Origin: Flavobacterium sp.
GTDB lineage: Bacteria; Bacteroidota; Bacteroidia; Flavobacteriales; Flavobacteriaceae
Assembly: GCF_027531705.1 (NCBI RefSeq)
Contig: NZ_JAPZSP010000022.1
Location: 1-36,804, forward strand
Length of the DNA stretch: 36,804 nucleotides
Reading direction: 5' to 3'
Under the pieces are notes generated by a model. That model worked only from the letters and a program-made list of their open reading frames with translations, did not search any database and had not been told where the DNA came from. Made by a program: the position numbers and the translations under genes. How positions within the stretch are numbered: position 1 is the first letter of the stretch; each line of letters opens with the position of its first letter. Positions 34,424 to 36,804 of this stretch are shown one piece after another.

Positions 34424-35422
34424 ATGAAACCAATTACAAAGGAAACTTACCTTCAATGGTACGAAGAAATGCAGTTTTGGAGAAAATTTGAAGACAAATT
34501 AGCCGCTGTATATATTCAACAAAAAGTTAGAGGATTTTTACATTTATATAATGGTCAGGAAGCAGTTCTAGCTGGAGCAATCCATGCAATGGACTTATCT
34601 AAAGACAAAATGATTACAGCTTATCGTAATCACGTTCAGCCAATAGCAATGGGTGTTGATCCTAAAAAAGTAATGGCAGAACTTTACGGAAAAGTAACTG
34701 GAACATCAAAAGGAATGGGTGGTTCTATGCACATTTTCTCAAAAGAGCACGGATTTTATGGTGGTCACGGTATTGTGGGTGCTCAAATTCCAGTTGGAGC
34801 AGGAATGGCTTTTGCTGATAAATATTTTGAAACAGGCGGTGTTACTTTAACCTATTTTGGTGATGGTGCTGCACGTCAAGGTTCACTTCACGAAGCTTTT
34901 AACATGGCTATGAATTGGAAACTTCCAGTTGTGTTTATTTGTGAAAATAATGGATATGCCATGGGAACTTCTGTAGAAAGAACTGCAAATCACACAGATA
35001 TTTGGAAACTTGGTTTAGGTTATGAAATGCCATGCGGACCAGTTGACGGAATGAATCCTGTAAAAGTTGCTGAAGCAATGCAAGAAGCAATTGACAGAGC
35101 TCGTCGTGGTGACGGACCTACATTTTTAGAGATGAAAACCTACCGTTATAGAGGTCACTCTATGTCGGATGCTCAATTATACAGAACAAAAGAAGAGGTT
35201 GAAGAATACAAAAAAATCGACCCAATTACTCAAGTTCTTGACATCATAAAGGAGAAAAAATACGCAACGGATGCTGAAATTGAAGCAATGGATCAACGAG
35301 TAAAAGACTTAGTTGACGAATGCGAAAAGTTTGCAGAAGAATCTCCTTTCCCAGAAGTTCAACAACTTTACGATGTAGTGTACGAACAAGAAAATTATCC
35401 TTTCATTCCTCATAGATTATAA
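34424..35422 (+). CDS. pdhA: Pyruvate dehydrogenase E1 component, alpha subunit
   Basis: A 332-residue alpha subunit of the heterotetrameric E1. The thiamine diphosphate motif runs from GDG (146-148) in TYFGDGAARQGSLHEAF to NN (175-176) in FICENNGYAM. The phosphorylation-loop-like YRYRGHSMSDAQLYRT is near residue 240. With E1 beta it decarboxylates pyruvate and acetylates the lipoyl group of E2. The E2 gene follows after 2 bases; the E1 beta gene is not between them and must lie elsewhere. Confidence 0.94.
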   Translation: MKPITKETYLQWYEEMQFWRKFEDKLAAVYIQQKVRGFLHLYNGQEAVLAGAIHAMDLSKDKMITAYRNHVQPIAMGVDPKKVMAELYGKVTGTSKGMGGSMHIFSKEHGFYGGHGIVGAQIPVGAGMAFADKYFETGGVTLTYFGDGAARQGSLHEAFNMAMNWKLPVVFICENNGYAMGTSVERTANHTDIWKLGLGYEMPCGPVDGMNPVKVAEAMQEAIDRARRGDGPTFLEMKTYRYRGHSMSDAQLYRTKEEVEEYKKIDPITQVLDIIKEKKYATDAEIEAMDQRVKDLVDECEKFAEESPFPEVQQLYDVVYEQENYPFIPHRL

Positions 35423-35424
35423 TT

Positions 35425-36804
35425 ATGGCAACAGTAATAAACATGCCTCGTTTGAGCGATACTATGACAGAAGGAACTGTTGCAACATGGCTTAAAAAAG
35501 TAGGTGATACAATAAAAGAAGGTGATATTTTAGCTGAAATCGAAACCGATAAAGCTACAATGGAATTTGAATCGTTCAATTCAGGTGTTTTACTACACAT
35601 CGGAATTGAAGCAGGTCAAACTGCTCCAGTTGATTCATTATTAGCAATCATCGGAAAAGAAGGCGAAGATATTAGCTCTTTAATTTCCAATACTTCAAAT
35701 TCCAAATCCCAAGAAGAAAAAGTTGAAGTTAAAGAAGATGTTGCTCAACCTACAACCCAAAACCTACAACCTACAACCTTACCAGCAGGTGTAAAAGTTA
35801 TCACAATGCCACGTTTAAGTGACACAATGACAACAGGAACTGTAGCGACTTGGTTGAAAAAAGTTGGCGATACAGTAAAAGAAGGTGACATGCTTGCTGA
35901 AATCGAAACCGATAAAGCAACTATGGAATTCGAATCTTTCAATGCAGGAACTTTATTATACATTGGAATTCAAGAAGGAGGATCTGCTCCAGTAGATAGC
36001 GTTTTAGCAATCATCGGACCAGCAGGAACTGATATTACAGGAATAGCTGAAAACTATTCAAAAGGTGGTGAAGCACCAGCAGTTGCAAAAACAGAAACTG
36101 CTGCTCCAGTTGCTTCATCTCAACCAACTCAAGAAACAACAACTTCAGATAACGGAAGAATATTCGCTTCTCCATTAGCAAAACAAATTGCTAAAGATAA
36201 AGGAATCAGTCTTTCTCAAGTAAAAGGTTCAGGTGAAAACGGAAGAATCGTTAAAAGTGATGTAGAAAACTTTACAGCTTCGGCTCCAGTTGTTGCAACA
36301 CAATCGACTTCTCAAACAGAAGCACAAGCTACTCCAGCAGCAAAACCATTTGTTCCTGCAGGTGAAGTTGTGACTGAAGAAATCAAGAATTCGCAAATGC
36401 GTAAAATCATTGCTAAACGTTTAGCTGAATCATTATTCACAGCGCCTCACTACAACTTAACAATTGAAGTAAGTATGGACGAAGCTATGAAATCAAGAGC
36501 AATGATTAATTCCGTGCCAGATACCAAAGTATCATTCAACGATATGGTAATCAAAGCTTGCGCAATGGCATTAAAAAAACATCCAAAAATCAATTCGCAA
36601 TGGAAAGAAGATGCAATTACCATCAATCACCACGTGAATATAGGTGTTGCAGTTGCAGTTGAAGACGGATTAGTAGTTCCTGTTTTACGTTTTACCGATG
36701 CAATGAGTTTATCTCAAATCGGAGGAAGTGTAAGAGATTTAGCAGGAAGAGCAAAAACTAAAAAATTACTTCCAAACGAAATGGAAGGAAGCACATTTAC
36801 AGTT
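35425..36804 (+). CDS. pdhC: Pyruvate dehydrogenase E2 (dihydrolipoamide acetyltransferase), 3' end cut by window
   Basis: The reading frame opens at the ATG at 35425 and continues for 460 codons to the window edge without a stop. Two lipoyl domains are present, with lipoyl lysines K43 and K164 in IETDKATMEFESF, separated by 121 residues. An Ala/Pro-rich linker, a peripheral-subunit-binding domain (FASPLAKQIAKDKGISLSQVKGSGENGRI), another linker and the start of the catalytic acyltransferase domain (RKIIAKRLAESLFTAPHYNLTIEV, KHPKINSQW, HVNIGVAVAVEDGLVVPV) follow. The catalytic His-Asp motif near the C-terminus lies outside the window. The linker after the first lipoyl domain is encoded partly by heptamer repeats (35747-35780). 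Confidence 0.95.
   Translation, partial: MATVINMPRLSDTMTEGTVATWLKKVGDTIKEGDILAEIETDKATMEFESFNSGVLLHIGIEAGQTAPVDSLLAIIGKEGEDISSLISNTSNSKSQEEKVEVKEDVAQPTTQNLQPTTLPAGVKVITMPRLSDTMTTGTVATWLKKVGDTVKEGDMLAEIETDKATMEFESFNAGTLLYIGIQEGGSAPVDSVLAIIGPAGTDITGIAENYSKGGEAPAVAKTETAAPVASSQPTQETTTSDNGRIFASPLAKQIAKDKGISLSQVKGSGENGRIVKSDVENFTASAPVVATQSTSQTEAQATPAAKPFVPAGEVVTEEIKNSQMRKIIAKRLAESLFTAPHYNLTIEVSMDEAMKSRAMINSVPDTKVSFNDMVIKACAMALKKHPKINSQWKEDAITINHHVNIGVAVAVEDGLVVPVLRFTDAMSLSQIGGSVRDLAGRAKTKKLLPNEMEGSTFTV
35747..35780 (+). repeat. Heptamer repeats (CCTACAA) inside the E2 interdomain linker
   Basis: CCTACAA units at 35749-35755, 35763-35769 and 35770-35776, with a degenerate unit between the first two, encode QPTTQNLQPTTLPAG. 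A related degenerate tract with ATTCCAA-like units lies at 35685-35712 in the same linker. The period is seven, not three, so successive units are read in different frames; unit gain or loss would shift the frame unless it came in threes. Confidence 0.7.

Noticed and set aside
35403..35963. Two similar minus-strand frames opposite the E2 gene
   Set aside because: They resemble each other only because they are the complements of the two duplicated lipoyl domains.

Overview
The window comes from an AT-rich member of the Bacteroidetes, most likely Flavobacterium or a close relative. The evidence is a gldJ / porU / porV block (gliding motility and type IX secretion), two secreted proteins ending in type A type-IX sorting domains, repeated Bacteroidetes promoter boxes (-7 TAnnTTTG, sometimes with a -33 TTTG), and housekeeping genes of flavobacterial type. 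It reads as ordinary chromosome. I see no transposase, integrase, CRISPR array, rRNA or replication origin. No gene-free stretch reaches 300 bases.

Layout. 1-4100: the start of a secreted protein running off the left edge, a KAS III-like condensing enzyme, and a large LamG/FN3 secreted protein. 4164-6913: a LytTR response regulator and its TPR-containing LytS-type kinase, preceded by a 21-bp-period direct repeat that looks like a LytTR operator. 6944-8351: a methyltransferase and a GT2 glycosyltransferase separated by heptamer tandem repeats. 8389-10950: a delta-60-repeat secreted protein. 11108-12624: an MlaE/MlaF-type lipid ABC transporter core. 12626-18893, all on the minus strand: a tightly packed run of DinB-fold protein, NRDE/TANGO2 protein, ATP-grasp ligase, LysE-like membrane protein, SDR, Bro-N/DinD-like protein and SprT-like metalloprotease, then manC from its own promoter. 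18980-25121: acyl-CoA dehydrogenase (minus), then anmK, a DUF2809 protein, Glu/Leu-type dehydrogenase, a TonB-like protein and folC (plus). 25180-25254: tRNA-Val(UAC). 25406-28429 (minus): murF and gldJ. 28640-36804 (plus): porU, porV, cdd, pdhA and the first 460 codons of the pyruvate dehydrogenase E2 gene.

How the genes fit together. GldJ, PorU and PorV build and operate the type IX secretion/gliding machinery. The LamG and delta-60 proteins are likely cargo whose sorting domains PorU would remove after PorV-dependent delivery. The most original material is in the minus-strand block 13836-18893. It contains an overlapping DinB / NRDE / ATP-grasp / LysE-like set that could be an uncharacterised small-molecule ligase-exporter pathway, and a Bro-N/DinD-like gene abutting a SprT protease gene with zero spacing, which suggests a DNA-damage or DNA-protein-crosslink pair. 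Candidate regulatory DNA includes the LytTR-style direct repeat, a 14-bp tandem duplication in the acyl-CoA dehydrogenase leader, paired repeats in the pdhA leader, and period-seven simple repeats at two loci.
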